Below are positions 1 through 7,490 of a DNA stretch of 64,000 nt, in pieces (the stretch's first letter is position 1; each line of letters opens with the position of its first letter). Origin of the DNA: Promethearchaeota archaeon (lineage in GTDB: Archaea; Asgardarchaeota; Lokiarchaeia; Sigyniarchaeales; SOKP01). The position numbers were made by a program, and so were the translations under genes. The DNA lies in assembly GCA_016839745.1 (NCBI GenBank), contig JAEOTS010000044.1, positions 30,286 to 94,285 on the forward strand, given 5' to 3'. The notes below the pieces were generated by a model. It was not told the DNA's origin and did no database searches. It worked only from the letters and a program-made list of their open reading frames with translations.

Positions 1-8
1 TTTTAGAA

Positions 9-112
9 GGGAGGGTGGTCTAGCTTGGTATGATACAGTAAAACGATAAGTTTTACAGCTTAAGACTTGGCTGGGGGCCAAGTGGCCGGGGGTTCGAATC
101 CCTCCCCTCCCA
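9..112 (+). tRNA. tRNA-Pro (anticodon GGG) with a non-canonical intron
   Basis: A full cloverleaf can be folded. The acceptor stem pairs 9-15 (GGGAGGG) with 105-111 (CCCTCCC), with discriminator A at 112. The D-arm runs 18-34 with loop AGCTTGGTA. The anticodon stem 66-70/78-82 (CTTGG/CCAAG) encloses the loop CTGGGGG, whose anticodon GGG sits at 73-75. The variable loop is 83-87. The T-arm is 88-104 with loop TTCGAAT. About 30 extra bases separate the D-stem from the anticodon stem and must be removed to give a normal tRNA. No CCA is encoded. Isotype rests on the anticodon. Confidence 0.93.
35..64 (+). other. tRNA-Pro intron at about position 25/26
   Basis: The 30 extra bases lie between the 3' side of the D-stem (31-34) and the anticodon stem (from 66). 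They hold a perfect 7-bp hairpin, 38-44 (GTAAAAC) with 50-56 (GTTTTAC), and a 5-base loop. The exact ends are ambiguous because AC occurs at both 35-36 and 65-66, so 35-64, 36-65 and 37-66 all restore the cloverleaf. I could not draw a perfect bulge-helix-bulge, so a relaxed splice motif is assumed. Introns away from position 37/38 are known in some archaea. Confidence 0.8.
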
Positions 113-262
113 TCTTAAATTCTTGAAAATTATGATTTTTAATTATTAACCGCATTTTTTGATACTAAAAATATTAATAGTTTACTGTAAATAGGCTATA
201 AATTTTTAAGGAGAAATAATCTATTTGTTATTTAAAAATCAATTAAAAATAAGTGAATTAAA

Positions 263-559
263 ATGAGTAAACTTCAAGAGTCAGATTTGTTAATGCGAAT
301 TATGGCAATTGCTAGTGGAATTGTAGCGTTAATTGAGGCAGTCTTAAAAATTATAGGCGTTGAAATTTTGTTTTGGTGGGGTTGGATAGGAGGTGCAGTT
401 GCGTTTGTTTTAGCAATCCTTGTGATTTTACTAGGGATCAGACCAATTCATTACACTCCCGTGTTTCTGGGCATTTTAGGCGTTGGAATCATATTTTTTG
501 GAGTTTTAATTGGTGGGATAATAGTCCTTATAGCTACTATTCTTGGAGCAATTACCTAA
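263..559 (+). CDS. Small hydrophobic membrane protein
   Basis: This 98-residue protein is not a family I recognise. After a short polar N-terminus (MSKLQESDLL) almost the whole chain is hydrophobic, with three or four likely membrane helices. The middle part is rich in Gly and Trp (residues 37-47, FWWGWIGG region), which suggests closely packed helices. It is a stand-alone gene between tRNA-Pro and the aldo/keto reductase. The ATG start is the first in the frame and no clear ribosome binding site is visible, which would fit leaderless or short-leader translation. Function is unknown. Confidence 0.65.
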   Translation: MSKLQESDLLMRIMAIASGIVALIEAVLKIIGVEILFWWGWIGGAVAFVLAILVILLGIRPIHYTPVFLGILGVGIIFFGVLIGGIIVLIATILGAIT

Positions 560-672
560 TTTTTTTTTCTTTTTACATTTTTTGCGAATCACGTAAGAGT
601 AAAAAATTTTTTATAATGAAAATTCTTAAATTTTCAATATACGATTACATGCATAATTTTAGGTATTGAAAT

Positions 673-1500
673 GTGACATATTTAAACATTAATTCGAGCG
701 TTAAACTGAATAATGGAGTATATATGCCTATTTTTGGACTAGGGACATGGCCTCTTAAAGGTAAAGCGGTATATCAGGCAGTTTTATGGGCTCTGGAAAT
801 TGGATATAGACTTATTGATAGTGCGTCTTTCTATGGAAATGAAAAACAGGTAGGAGAAGCTTTAGAGAAAACAAAAATTCTACGAGATGATATATTTATC
901 ACTACTAAAGTATGGAATAGCGATCAAGGTTATGAAAATACACTAGCTGCTTTTGATAGGAGCCTTAAACTATTAAATCTCGACTATATAGATTTGTATC
1001 TTATGCACTGGCCCGTAAAGGGATTAAGAAACGAAACATGGAAAGCTCTTGAAAAAATATATGACAATGGAAGAGTTAGGGCGATTGGGGTCAGTAATTT
1101 TACAATTCGGCATTTAGATGAATTAAAAACTACTTTAAAGTTAATGCCTACTGTAAATCAAGTAGAATTTTCCCCATTTTTATATCAGAAAGAGTTATTG
1201 GAGTATTGTAAATCAAATAAAATCGTCATAGAAGCTTATAGTCCTTTAACAAAAGCTAAGAAATTAAATGATTCAACTCTAATGACTATCGGGCAAAAGT
1301 ATAGCAAATCTCCGGCTCAAGTATTAATTAGGTGGGATTTACAACATGATATAGTTACTATTCCAAAATCGGGTGATAAGCAACATCTAATTGATAACGC
1401 TAATGTGTTTGATTTTAGTTTAGATGAATCTGATATGCGACAACTTGATGATTTGAACGAAGATTTTCGATTAATTGATGATCCAAACCTAATTGATTAG
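673..1500 (+). CDS. Aldo/keto reductase
   Basis: This 275-residue protein should fold as an (alpha/beta)8 barrel that reduces aldehydes or ketones with NAD(P)H in the cytoplasm. The catalytic tetrad of the family is visible: D49 and Y54 in 'RLIDSASFYGNE', K79 in 'ITTKVW' and H112 in 'LMHWP'. The family signatures 'GVSNF' and, near the C-terminus, 'IPKSG' are present. Length fits the short prokaryotic members (2,5-diketo-gluconate reductase type). The start used is GTG at 673; an in-frame ATG at 724 would lose the first beta-hairpin, so GTG is preferred. The real substrate cannot be read from sequence. Confidence 0.93.
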   Translation: MTYLNINSSVKLNNGVYMPIFGLGTWPLKGKAVYQAVLWALEIGYRLIDSASFYGNEKQVGEALEKTKILRDDIFITTKVWNSDQGYENTLAAFDRSLKLLNLDYIDLYLMHWPVKGLRNETWKALEKIYDNGRVRAIGVSNFTIRHLDELKTTLKLMPTVNQVEFSPFLYQKELLEYCKSNKIVIEAYSPLTKAKKLNDSTLMTIGQKYSKSPAQVLIRWDLQHDIVTIPKSGDKQHLIDNANVFDFSLDESDMRQLDDLNEDFRLIDDPNLID

Positions 1501-1542
1501 AATTTTAATAAATTTACTCTTTAATTCTTAAAATTTTTGCCA

Positions 1543-2409
1543 TCAGTATGATTTTGCAAGAGCGAGAATAATTCCCCCAAAAATTTCTGAATAATCACCC
1601 ACGCGAGAAGTATCTATTATATTATAACCAATATCCATGTATATTGCCCCATATGCTTTACCTCCGCCTAAATGAACTAATGTGCGATAAATTAGATTTC
1701 CGGCTATCCCGTTAGGAGCTAAAATTAAGTTGGATTTATCCTTAATTGCATTTTCAATCAAAATCTCCACATGCTCTATTTCTAAATCTGGTTTTTCTAA
1801 CTTAAAAAAATCTATTAATTCTTTAGCTTCTTTTATGCTTTTATCTATATTAACATTTCTCCCAATATCTCCGAGCCTACCGCCACTTAAAACACTAATC
1901 CTCGGTTCAATATTTAAAGTATTTAATTCTATAAGTGCCTTCTTTATGAACACCTTTTTGCTGTTTAGATTATTACACTCGTCAATACCAACTGGACCAA
2001 AAAAGAATTGATGACCTGAATTTGTCTCTAATAAAGCTAAACGGTTTATTTCTGATATATTTAAAACTACATCAAGAGTTTTCAAGAATTTATTTGAACT
2101 TAAACTTCCTCTGACAGCACAAGATATGAGTTTATCATTTAAATAATTCAATAACTCAGATGTTGGATCACTTGAATCGATTAAAACTATAGTGTTTTCT
2201 TTTTCGTTTTCTTTGTACAAGGGAAATTTAGCGATTTCTTCAATTTGATTTTCAGTTCCAAAGAAAAAAAAGGAGGACTTATTAAATTTTAATATTTCCA
2301 AAGTAGCTTTTAGTATTTTGATGTTATGAGTAGCCGAATCGCCTAATCCAATCCCAATTTTTGATATTATATCTTCAGCTTTCTTCCTAAAAGCGTCTAA
2401 AATTGTCAT
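1543..2409 (-). CDS. MtxX-like / phosphate acyltransferase-fold protein
   Basis: The 288-residue sequence resembles the MtxX family ('methanogenesis marker protein 4'), which is related to phosphate acetyl/butyryltransferases. The support is the C-terminal block 'APNGIAGNLIYRTLVHLGG' followed by 'AYGAIYMDIGYNIIDTSR', and the 'VLSGGRLGDIGRN' segment near residue 180. Its biochemical role is not established; MtxX was linked to methyltransferase genes in methanogens. No methanogenesis genes occur nearby, so a general phosphotransacylase-like role is equally possible. It shares strand with, and lies 18 bases downstream of, the CPBP protease gene. The assignment is from remembered family pattern and is moderate. 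Confidence 0.5.
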   Translation of the reverse strand: MTILDAFRKKAEDIISKIGIGLGDSATHNIKILKATLEILKFNKSSFFFFGTENQIEEIAKFPLYKENEKENTIVLIDSSDPTSELLNYLNDKLISCAVRGSLSSNKFLKTLDVVLNISEINRLALLETNSGHQFFFGPVGIDECNNLNSKKVFIKKALIELNTLNIEPRISVLSGGRLGDIGRNVNIDKSIKEAKELIDFFKLEKPDLEIEHVEILIENAIKDKSNLILAPNGIAGNLIYRTLVHLGGGKAYGAIYMDIGYNIIDTSRVGDYSEIFGGIILALAKSY

Positions 2410-2427
2410 TCAAATTCTCAATTGATT

Positions 2428-3537
2428 TTAAAAAATATTAAAAACTAAAAACGCGAGGATAATTGTTATGGCGTTATAAACGCCATGAGTGATCATAACT
2501 GCTATTAAATTTTCTTTCCTCCAATAATATAGCAAGCCAAGCAAAAGAGAAATCGCGAAAAAGGGAAAAAAGTTGAGAAGTAAGGAGATTACAAATGTTG
2601 TCACTGATTCTGGGTATAAGAATATTGCTATTAAGTGAACAGAAGAAAATATTAATGCCGTAACTAAAAGACCCCAGGTTTTACCTAAGCTTCGGACTAG
2701 TCCTTTTTGTAAAAAACCTCGAAATAAAACTTCCTCGGATGTACCTATAATCACTATCATTATAATAACTAACAAGATAATGCTAATAATATCTGAAGAT
2801 GCTATGAGTATATCTACTTCACCAGGAGTTCCAATTATGCCTGATATAATTTCATAACCGAAAATTACTGTTAATAACATTTCCATAGCAAATGACACGA
2901 AAAGAACTAATAGAACGCCTATAACAGCAAATCCTAATCCAATTAAAATTTCTTTAATAAGTTGGGTTTTATTAAAATCTTTTGTAGTAAATCCTAACAG
3001 TATTAATCGATTATTAATATTTGGTCTTTGTAAATATTTGCCAACATATAGAAACGGAACAATAAATAAGATTAATTCTATAAAGGAACTAAATATTATA
3101 AAATACGGATTAGCGATTATATTATTTAATTCATCTAAACTGAGTGAAAAAAACATAAAAATAAATAATCCCAAAAAAGCGATTAAGTTCATTAGAAAAA
3201 AAGCTGCTGCTGTCATTCCTACAGACTGCGGAATGCTCCATAATTTTTTATCTATCAGATTGGAGAGATCTTCCTCAGTGAGTTTTTCTCTTAACGGCTT
3301 ATATAATCCATACTTATAAGATTGATATGAACTAGGTGTTGGAGTGACGAGAGAAATAGTATCTTTGCGAGGGGGCATCCTCATATGGGTGTTAATATAT
3401 TGAAGATCAACACCACACTTAATACAGTATTGAATATGTTCAACTTGAGGTATCTTTGTCCCACATATTGGACAATAAGCCCATTTCAGCCTACTACGAC
3501 TCAGCTCGTCTAAATTCTTTTTCTCATTCATTCTCAT
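2428..3537 (-). CDS. CPBP-family intramembrane metalloprotease with N-terminal zinc ribbon
   Basis: This 369-residue membrane protein belongs to the CPBP (CAAX protease and bacteriocin-processing, Rce1-like) family. Motif 1 EExxxR is at E268, E269 and R273 ('TSEEVLFRG'). The second motif His is H301 ('FSSVH') and the HxxxN motif is H351 and N355. About eight membrane helices surround these. The cytosolic N-terminus has a zinc ribbon with C22, C25, C38 and C41, not part of the protease core, perhaps for binding substrate or partner. In eukaryotes Rce1 trims prenylated CAAX proteins; most prokaryotic members have unknown substrates. Start may be M1 or M3. Confidence 0.88.
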   Translation of the reverse strand: MRMNEKKNLDELSRSRLKWAYCPICGTKIPQVEHIQYCIKCGVDLQYINTHMRMPPRKDTISLVTPTPSSYQSYKYGLYKPLREKLTEEDLSNLIDKKLWSIPQSVGMTAAAFFLMNLIAFLGLFIFMFFSLSLDELNNIIANPYFIIFSSFIELILFIVPFLYVGKYLQRPNINNRLILLGFTTKDFNKTQLIKEILIGLGFAVIGVLLVLFVSFAMEMLLTVIFGYEIISGIIGTPGEVDILIASSDIISIILLVIIMIVIIGTSEEVLFRGFLQKGLVRSLGKTWGLLVTALIFSSVHLIAIFLYPESVTTFVISLLLNFFPFFAISLLLGLLYYWRKENLIAVMITHGVYNAITIILAFLVFNIF

Positions 3538-3626
3538 TTTAAATTAAGATTGATTGTGATATTTACTTTAGTTTTATTATTGTTTCTGATTTAAAAGTAT
3601 AACGCGTATAAAATTGTTATGTCTAA

Positions 3627-5468
3627 CTAATGAGTAAAATAGCATATTAATACGTTATCTTCCCACTTTATTGGATTTACAAATCCAAATCGTTCGAATT
3701 GAATAGTTTTGTTTAAAGAGATATTAGTTAGGTTTATCTCTCCATTGCCTTTAGATATTGTTCCATCAGGTTTTAATATTGAAACTTGCACATTTTCTTC
3801 TTTGGAAACCCATTGAAAGATTGAAAATTCCCTATTTAATTCAAGACTATGAAAGCGGGATTTTATTAAATTCTTATTCAAGTCAACAGCTGTTATTTGA
3901 ATGTTTAATAAGTCTTTTAATCGAATTATTTGTCCGCTTTTTAACTTGATTGCATCTATATGTGCCAATAGGACTGTCAATTTATCGTTTTTTGCTGTAA
4001 CCTTAATTTTTCTCTTTCCCATTTTTGGGTTTGAAGGTAATAGTAATGGTTCCGCAGTGTATTCTGACAATGGCACATTTTCAATCTCAAGTTTGATCGG
4101 TTCTTCTACATAGAAGTATCTACTTGAAAGTCCGTCTATAATATCTTTGTTTTTCGAATATAACCATGATTCGTCAAAAATTATGCCCGTAGTCGACATT
4201 CCCAGCTCTAAAAGAGTTTTTTTTAGTGCTTCAGCCCTAATACCTCTCTTTTCTAACGATTGCAAGCTCCAAGTCCTAGGATCATCCCATCCTTCAAAAA
4301 TTCCTTCGTTAATATTGTTTCTGGATAGAGTTTTGCTTAACTTCATATTTGGAAACTTTATTCTACCGTAATGCAAAAATTCGCTCTTTTTCCAGTTAAA
4401 ATGGTCCCATATGAATTCTTCAATTACATCTTCTTTTACCAAGTCTATGCCCCTTAGAATATGTGTTGCACCTATTAAATGATCGTCAATTGCCCATGAA
4501 AATTCTAACATTGGCCAAGCGAAAAATTTGTTTTTAACTCGCGGATGTTCCGCTTCAGAAATTCTCATTATAATTTGATCCCGTAAGGCTGGATCTTTTT
4601 GATCCATACCTGTCTTTAGACGAACTACAGCTTCTGTTTCATGATATTTACCTGTCTTCATTTTATTCCATTCTTCAAGATTTGTAGGAATTGATTGATT
4701 TCTATGAGGGCAGTTTTTTTTTGGTTTCTTGTATTTATCCCTAAACTCAGTAGCACTACAGAAACAAACATATGCTATATCATCTTGAATAAGTTTCTTA
4801 CAATATTCGTAATATATTTCTAGCCTATCGCTTTTGTAATATACTTTGGAATATTCAACTTCCAACCATTTTAAACCGTCTTCTATTAATTCATAAGCTT
4901 CAGGGAGTACATACTTTGCTTTAGGGCTATTTCTCATAGATTTCGGGCTCCCGATTGTATCATCAAAGAATAGAATTAACTCCCCGTTATATTGGTTTGC
5001 ATATTCATTATTTAATATTACCATTCTCGCGTTTCCAATGTGTAAAGCTCCACTAGGATATGGTGCTAAGCGCATTATAATTTTATCGTAACTCTGAGTG
5101 TTAGGCAACTCTGGTAATTCTTTTTGTTCTTTGGTGGTAGCTTTTTTCTCGAAAGCTGTAGGATCTAATGCTAGTAATTTTTCTCGTTGTTCTTGTTCTG
5201 TCAGTTTAGAAATCTCTACGATCATCTCATCTACTAAGGGTTTGATATCATTTATCTGGGTTCTGAGTCCCGGTTTTTGACTCATTAATTTTCCCATAAT
5301 AGCCTTCAAATTCGGTTTCCCTCCAAATTTCACTGCATTTGTTAGACCAAAAATCCAAATTAGCCTTTTAATTTCAACAATATCCATTTCTAAAATCTCA
5401 CTTACAAGTTGGTTATTTTTAATTCTAAATTTGAAAGCTATTTGAGTATTAATAATAAACCTTTTCAA
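3627..5468 (-). CDS. gltX: Glutamyl-tRNA synthetase, archaeal type
   Basis: This class I synthetase charges tRNA-Glu, and probably tRNA-Gln in archaea. The HIGH-type motif is HIGN at residues 143-146 in 'PYPSGALHIGNARM', and the KMSKS-type motif is 'KLSKT' near residue 375. The N-terminal helical domain carries the archaeal 'NAVKFGGKPN' signature at about 44-53, and the C-terminal third is the beta-barrel anticodon-binding region of the archaeal/eukaryotic GlnRS-like type. The reading frame starts at ATG 5468, about 15-25 residues longer than usual, so the ATG at 5387 (M28) may be the true start. Single gene, 90 bases downstream of nothing on the same strand. Confidence 0.96.
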   Translation of the reverse strand: MKRFIINTQIAFKFRIKNNQLVSEILEMDIVEIKRLIWIFGLTNAVKFGGKPNLKAIMGKLMSQKPGLRTQINDIKPLVDEMIVEISKLTEQEQREKLLALDPTAFEKKATTKEQKELPELPNTQSYDKIIMRLAPYPSGALHIGNARMVILNNEYANQYNGELILFFDDTIGSPKSMRNSPKAKYVLPEAYELIEDGLKWLEVEYSKVYYKSDRLEIYYEYCKKLIQDDIAYVCFCSATEFRDKYKKPKKNCPHRNQSIPTNLEEWNKMKTGKYHETEAVVRLKTGMDQKDPALRDQIIMRISEAEHPRVKNKFFAWPMLEFSWAIDDHLIGATHILRGIDLVKEDVIEEFIWDHFNWKKSEFLHYGRIKFPNMKLSKTLSRNNINEGIFEGWDDPRTWSLQSLEKRGIRAEALKKTLLELGMSTTGIIFDESWLYSKNKDIIDGLSSRYFYVEEPIKLEIENVPLSEYTAEPLLLPSNPKMGKRKIKVTAKNDKLTVLLAHIDAIKLKSGQIIRLKDLLNIQITAVDLNKNLIKSRFHSLELNREFSIFQWVSKEENVQVSILKPDGTISKGNGEINLTNISLNKTIQFERFGFVNPIKWEDNVLICYFTH

Positions 5469-5574
5469 AAAAAATAAATCATTATTAAGATGATTAAAGG
5501 CTAATTAATATATTAGAGTAAGTATTGAAAAAAAGAATTTTAGGTGTGAAGGTATTTTTTATCGCGGATATATA

Positions 5575-5838
5575 TTGATCCGGCTAAAAGTTATTGGAAC
5601 TGAGTGGGAAGTTGTTAGTAGGTTAACTGGCTTAAAATCAAATAGCTCCGATGAAAATTGGAAAGTAACTTATATTACTCCTGTTTATGGGGGGTGGGAT
5701 TTGGTTGCGGAATGCACCTTTACTAAACTGCAAGAATTAGATAAAATCGTGACCTTTATTCGTGTAGATAAAGATTTATCTAGCTGGATTGAAGAAACTA
5801 CTACTCTGGTGTCTAGTAAACCGGATTATCCTAGATAG
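5575..5838 (+). CDS. Stand-alone Lrp/AsnC ligand-binding (RAM) domain protein
   Basis: The 87-residue product has no DNA-binding domain and matches the C-terminal RAM domain of Lrp/AsnC regulators: a first strand 'IRLKVIGTEWEV', the 'VYGGWDLVAECTF' block near residue 38 that corresponds to the typical 'GxYDLVV' turn, and 'TTTLV' near the C-terminus. Such stand-alone domains form dimers or octamers and bind amino acids or other small ligands. The start chosen is TTG at 5575; the frame is open upstream but offers no ATG or GTG. It lies alone between divergently read gltX and the tRNA-Arg gene. Confidence 0.7.
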   Translation: MIRLKVIGTEWEVVSRLTGLKSNSSDENWKVTYITPVYGGWDLVAECTFTKLQELDKIVTFIRVDKDLSSWIEETTTLVSSKPDYPR

Positions 5839-5939
5839 CCTGATATGCTTCAGAGTTAGTGCTTTTTAAACATTAAAATTCTTAACAGAGAAATAAAGTA
5901 TTTTAACTATAATTCACGATTATTTATTAATAAATAAAT

Positions 5940-6042
5940 AGCCCAGTGGTCTAGTGGATAGGATACTTGCTTGCGGAGCAAGGGATCGGGGGTTCAAACC
6001 TCTTGAAATATCTTCAAGTGAGAACAAGTCCCCCCTGGGCTA
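5940..6042 (+). tRNA. tRNA-Arg (anticodon GCG) with an intron in the T-loop
   Basis: The acceptor stem pairs 5940-5946 (AGCCCAG) with 6035-6041 (CTGGGCT), with discriminator A at 6042. The D-stem is 5949-5952 with 5961-5964. The anticodon stem 5966-5970/5978-5982 (CTTGC/GCAAG) encloses the loop TTGCGGA, giving anticodon GCG at 5973-5975. The variable loop is 5983-5987. The T-stem is 5988-5992 (GGGGG) with 6030-6034 (CCCCC). The T-loop begins TTCAA but is interrupted by about 30 bases, so the gene must be spliced. No CCA is encoded. A run of T follows at 6043-6050 and may terminate transcription. Confidence 0.94.
5998..6027 (+). other. tRNA-Arg T-loop intron (about position 58/59) with bulge-helix-bulge core
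   Basis: The junction folds as a textbook archaeal splice site. Exon bases 5992-5995 (GTTC) pair with intron bases 6022-6025 (GAAC) to form the 4-bp central helix. The 3-base bulges are AAA (5996-5998) and AAG (6026-6028), and the T-stem forms the outer helix. Cutting after the second base of each bulge removes 5998-6027, 30 bases, and leaves a T-loop TTCAAGT. The intron also contains a 6-bp hairpin, 6002-6007 (CTTGAA) with 6013-6018 (TTCAAG); the stretch between this and the core has mismatches. Confidence 0.85.
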
Positions 6043-6048
6043 TATTTT

Positions 6049-6828
6049 TTAACTGATGTAATTTAATACTTCGTTTATAGATTTAATTTCTATTATATTA
6101 GGTATGGTGATTTCCCGTTCGTAAGGAAATTCATAATCTCTTTTTTTTAAAACAATTTGCATACCGACTCTATTAGCACCAACAGCGTCAGCAGCTTCAT
6201 CCCCTACCATAATACAATCTTTAGCTTCATGCTTTTCTAAACCCATCTTCTTTAATGTATATAAGAAAATATCGGGATTTGGCTTTCTTTTACCAAATTT
6301 AGCAGAAGTCACAATTACATTAAAAAATTGATCTAAATTATTGCTTTCGAGCATGTTTTTTATAGTTTTATGGTTTGGGTGATTGGAAATGAGACCTATT
6401 TTTAAGCTAGATATATTAGAAAGTGCTTCTAAAGTAGCTTTGGTTTCGTCAAAAGGTTTCCACTCGCTCTCTTCGCACGAATGATATAATTCTGCCATTT
6501 CTTCTAAAAATTCATCCTCAATAATATCGTAATTAATATTATATCCTTTTTCTTTCAAAATAGTTAACACCGTTCTAAACAATAAGGTAGTGGGGAACTC
6601 GTCTTTAGTTTTCATTGCTAATCTAAATGAATTTGCTCTTTTTTTGTTGAAAATATTTATGAAATCTTTAACCAATTCGTCATCTTCTTCTAATATGTCT
6701 TTATCTTTTAGAATATCAATAGATTTTAATAATCCCCTTTTAAAACAGTCGAAATATTTTTCAACTGATGGGTTCTCAAATGAAAACAGTGTAAAGCCAA
6801 AATCGAATATTATTCCCTTTACATTCAT
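6049..6828 (-). CDS. HAD-superfamily hydrolase
   Basis: This 259-residue protein is a HAD hydrolase of the type with a helical cap inserted after motif I. Motif I is 'FDFGFTLF' with nucleophile D9; the usual second Asp (general acid) at +2 is G11. Motif II is the Ser in 'GLISNHPN', motif III the Lys in 'KFGKRKPNP', and motif IV the acidic 'MVGDEAADAVGA' which binds magnesium. The +2 glycine is seen in many annotated HAD phosphatases, so activity is not excluded. The substrate is unknown. It lies just downstream of tRNA-Arg on the opposite strand. Confidence 0.85.
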   Translation of the reverse strand: MNVKGIIFDFGFTLFSFENPSVEKYFDCFKRGLLKSIDILKDKDILEEDDELVKDFINIFNKKRANSFRLAMKTKDEFPTTLLFRTVLTILKEKGYNINYDIIEDEFLEEMAELYHSCEESEWKPFDETKATLEALSNISSLKIGLISNHPNHKTIKNMLESNNLDQFFNVIVTSAKFGKRKPNPDIFLYTLKKMGLEKHEAKDCIMVGDEAADAVGANRVGMQIVLKKRDYEFPYEREITIPNIIEIKSINEVLNYIS

Positions 6829-6959
6829 TCTAAATATATTAATTACATAAGTTAATATTAAGCTATCTCTCTATGAATTTAAAACACAATTTAATCCTGT
6901 ATATTAATAATTTAATAGATATATAAAATTGCGAATTAACTTAATATTTTAATTATAGC

Positions 6960-7490
6960 ATGTCAATTGATAAATGGCTCGATGACGACGACACAGTGGA
7001 ACAAAAAAAGAAGAGAGAGGAAATTTATAAATCGCTATCAAAAGAAGAAAAGGAAGATCTTAAACAGCAAAAAATTCGTGATTTGACAAAAAAGAGTAAA
7101 CAAAAGCATATTCTAAGCGTTGAAAAGAAAAATCTTTTAGAAAAAGCTTTAGAATTTAAAGACTGGCTTAATAATCGTACATACATAAAAGGAGATATAG
7201 AAAGAATTGAAACTTGGGTTGAAAATTTATATCTTATTCTTCGCGAGAGTATAAAAAACTATAATGGTCAATACAGTGAAGAAGACAAGAAAAATTTGAT
7301 AAAGAATTATAATTCTATACCAGTTAATTTCTTAGATGAAAAAACACGAATTGCTATTAACAAAAAACTCAAAGGTATAAAGAAAACAAATTCTGATGAC
7401 TATTATCTTAGAAAATTAAAAATTAAAGTAAGAGAAAAAATAAAAGAAGCGGAATATTATCAAATTTTAAGAGACATATTAGAGAGTTGA
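6960..7490 (+). CDS. Charged helical protein of unknown function
   Basis: I do not recognise this 176-residue protein. It is very rich in Lys and Glu and predicted to be nearly all helical. The N-terminal 60 residues, starting 'MSIDKWLDDDD', look like a flexible or coiled-coil region. The centre has a Trp-containing helical segment ('DWLNNRTYIKGDIERIETW'). There is no signal peptide and no membrane segment. Its stop codon overlaps the TTG start of the sugar nucleotidyltransferase by four bases (TTGA), so the two are almost certainly cotranscribed and translationally coupled, which suggests a partner of that enzyme. Confidence 0.7.
   Translation: MSIDKWLDDDDTVEQKKKREEIYKSLSKEEKEDLKQQKIRDLTKKSKQKHILSVEKKNLLEKALEFKDWLNNRTYIKGDIERIETWVENLYLILRESIKNYNGQYSEEDKKNLIKNYNSIPVNFLDEKTRIAINKKLKGIKKTNSDDYYLRKLKIKVREKIKEAEYYQILRDILES

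Noticed and set aside
373..669. Second frame overlapping the small membrane protein
   Set aside because: The product is rich in Ser, Phe and Trp without any pattern; the other frame gives clean membrane helices.
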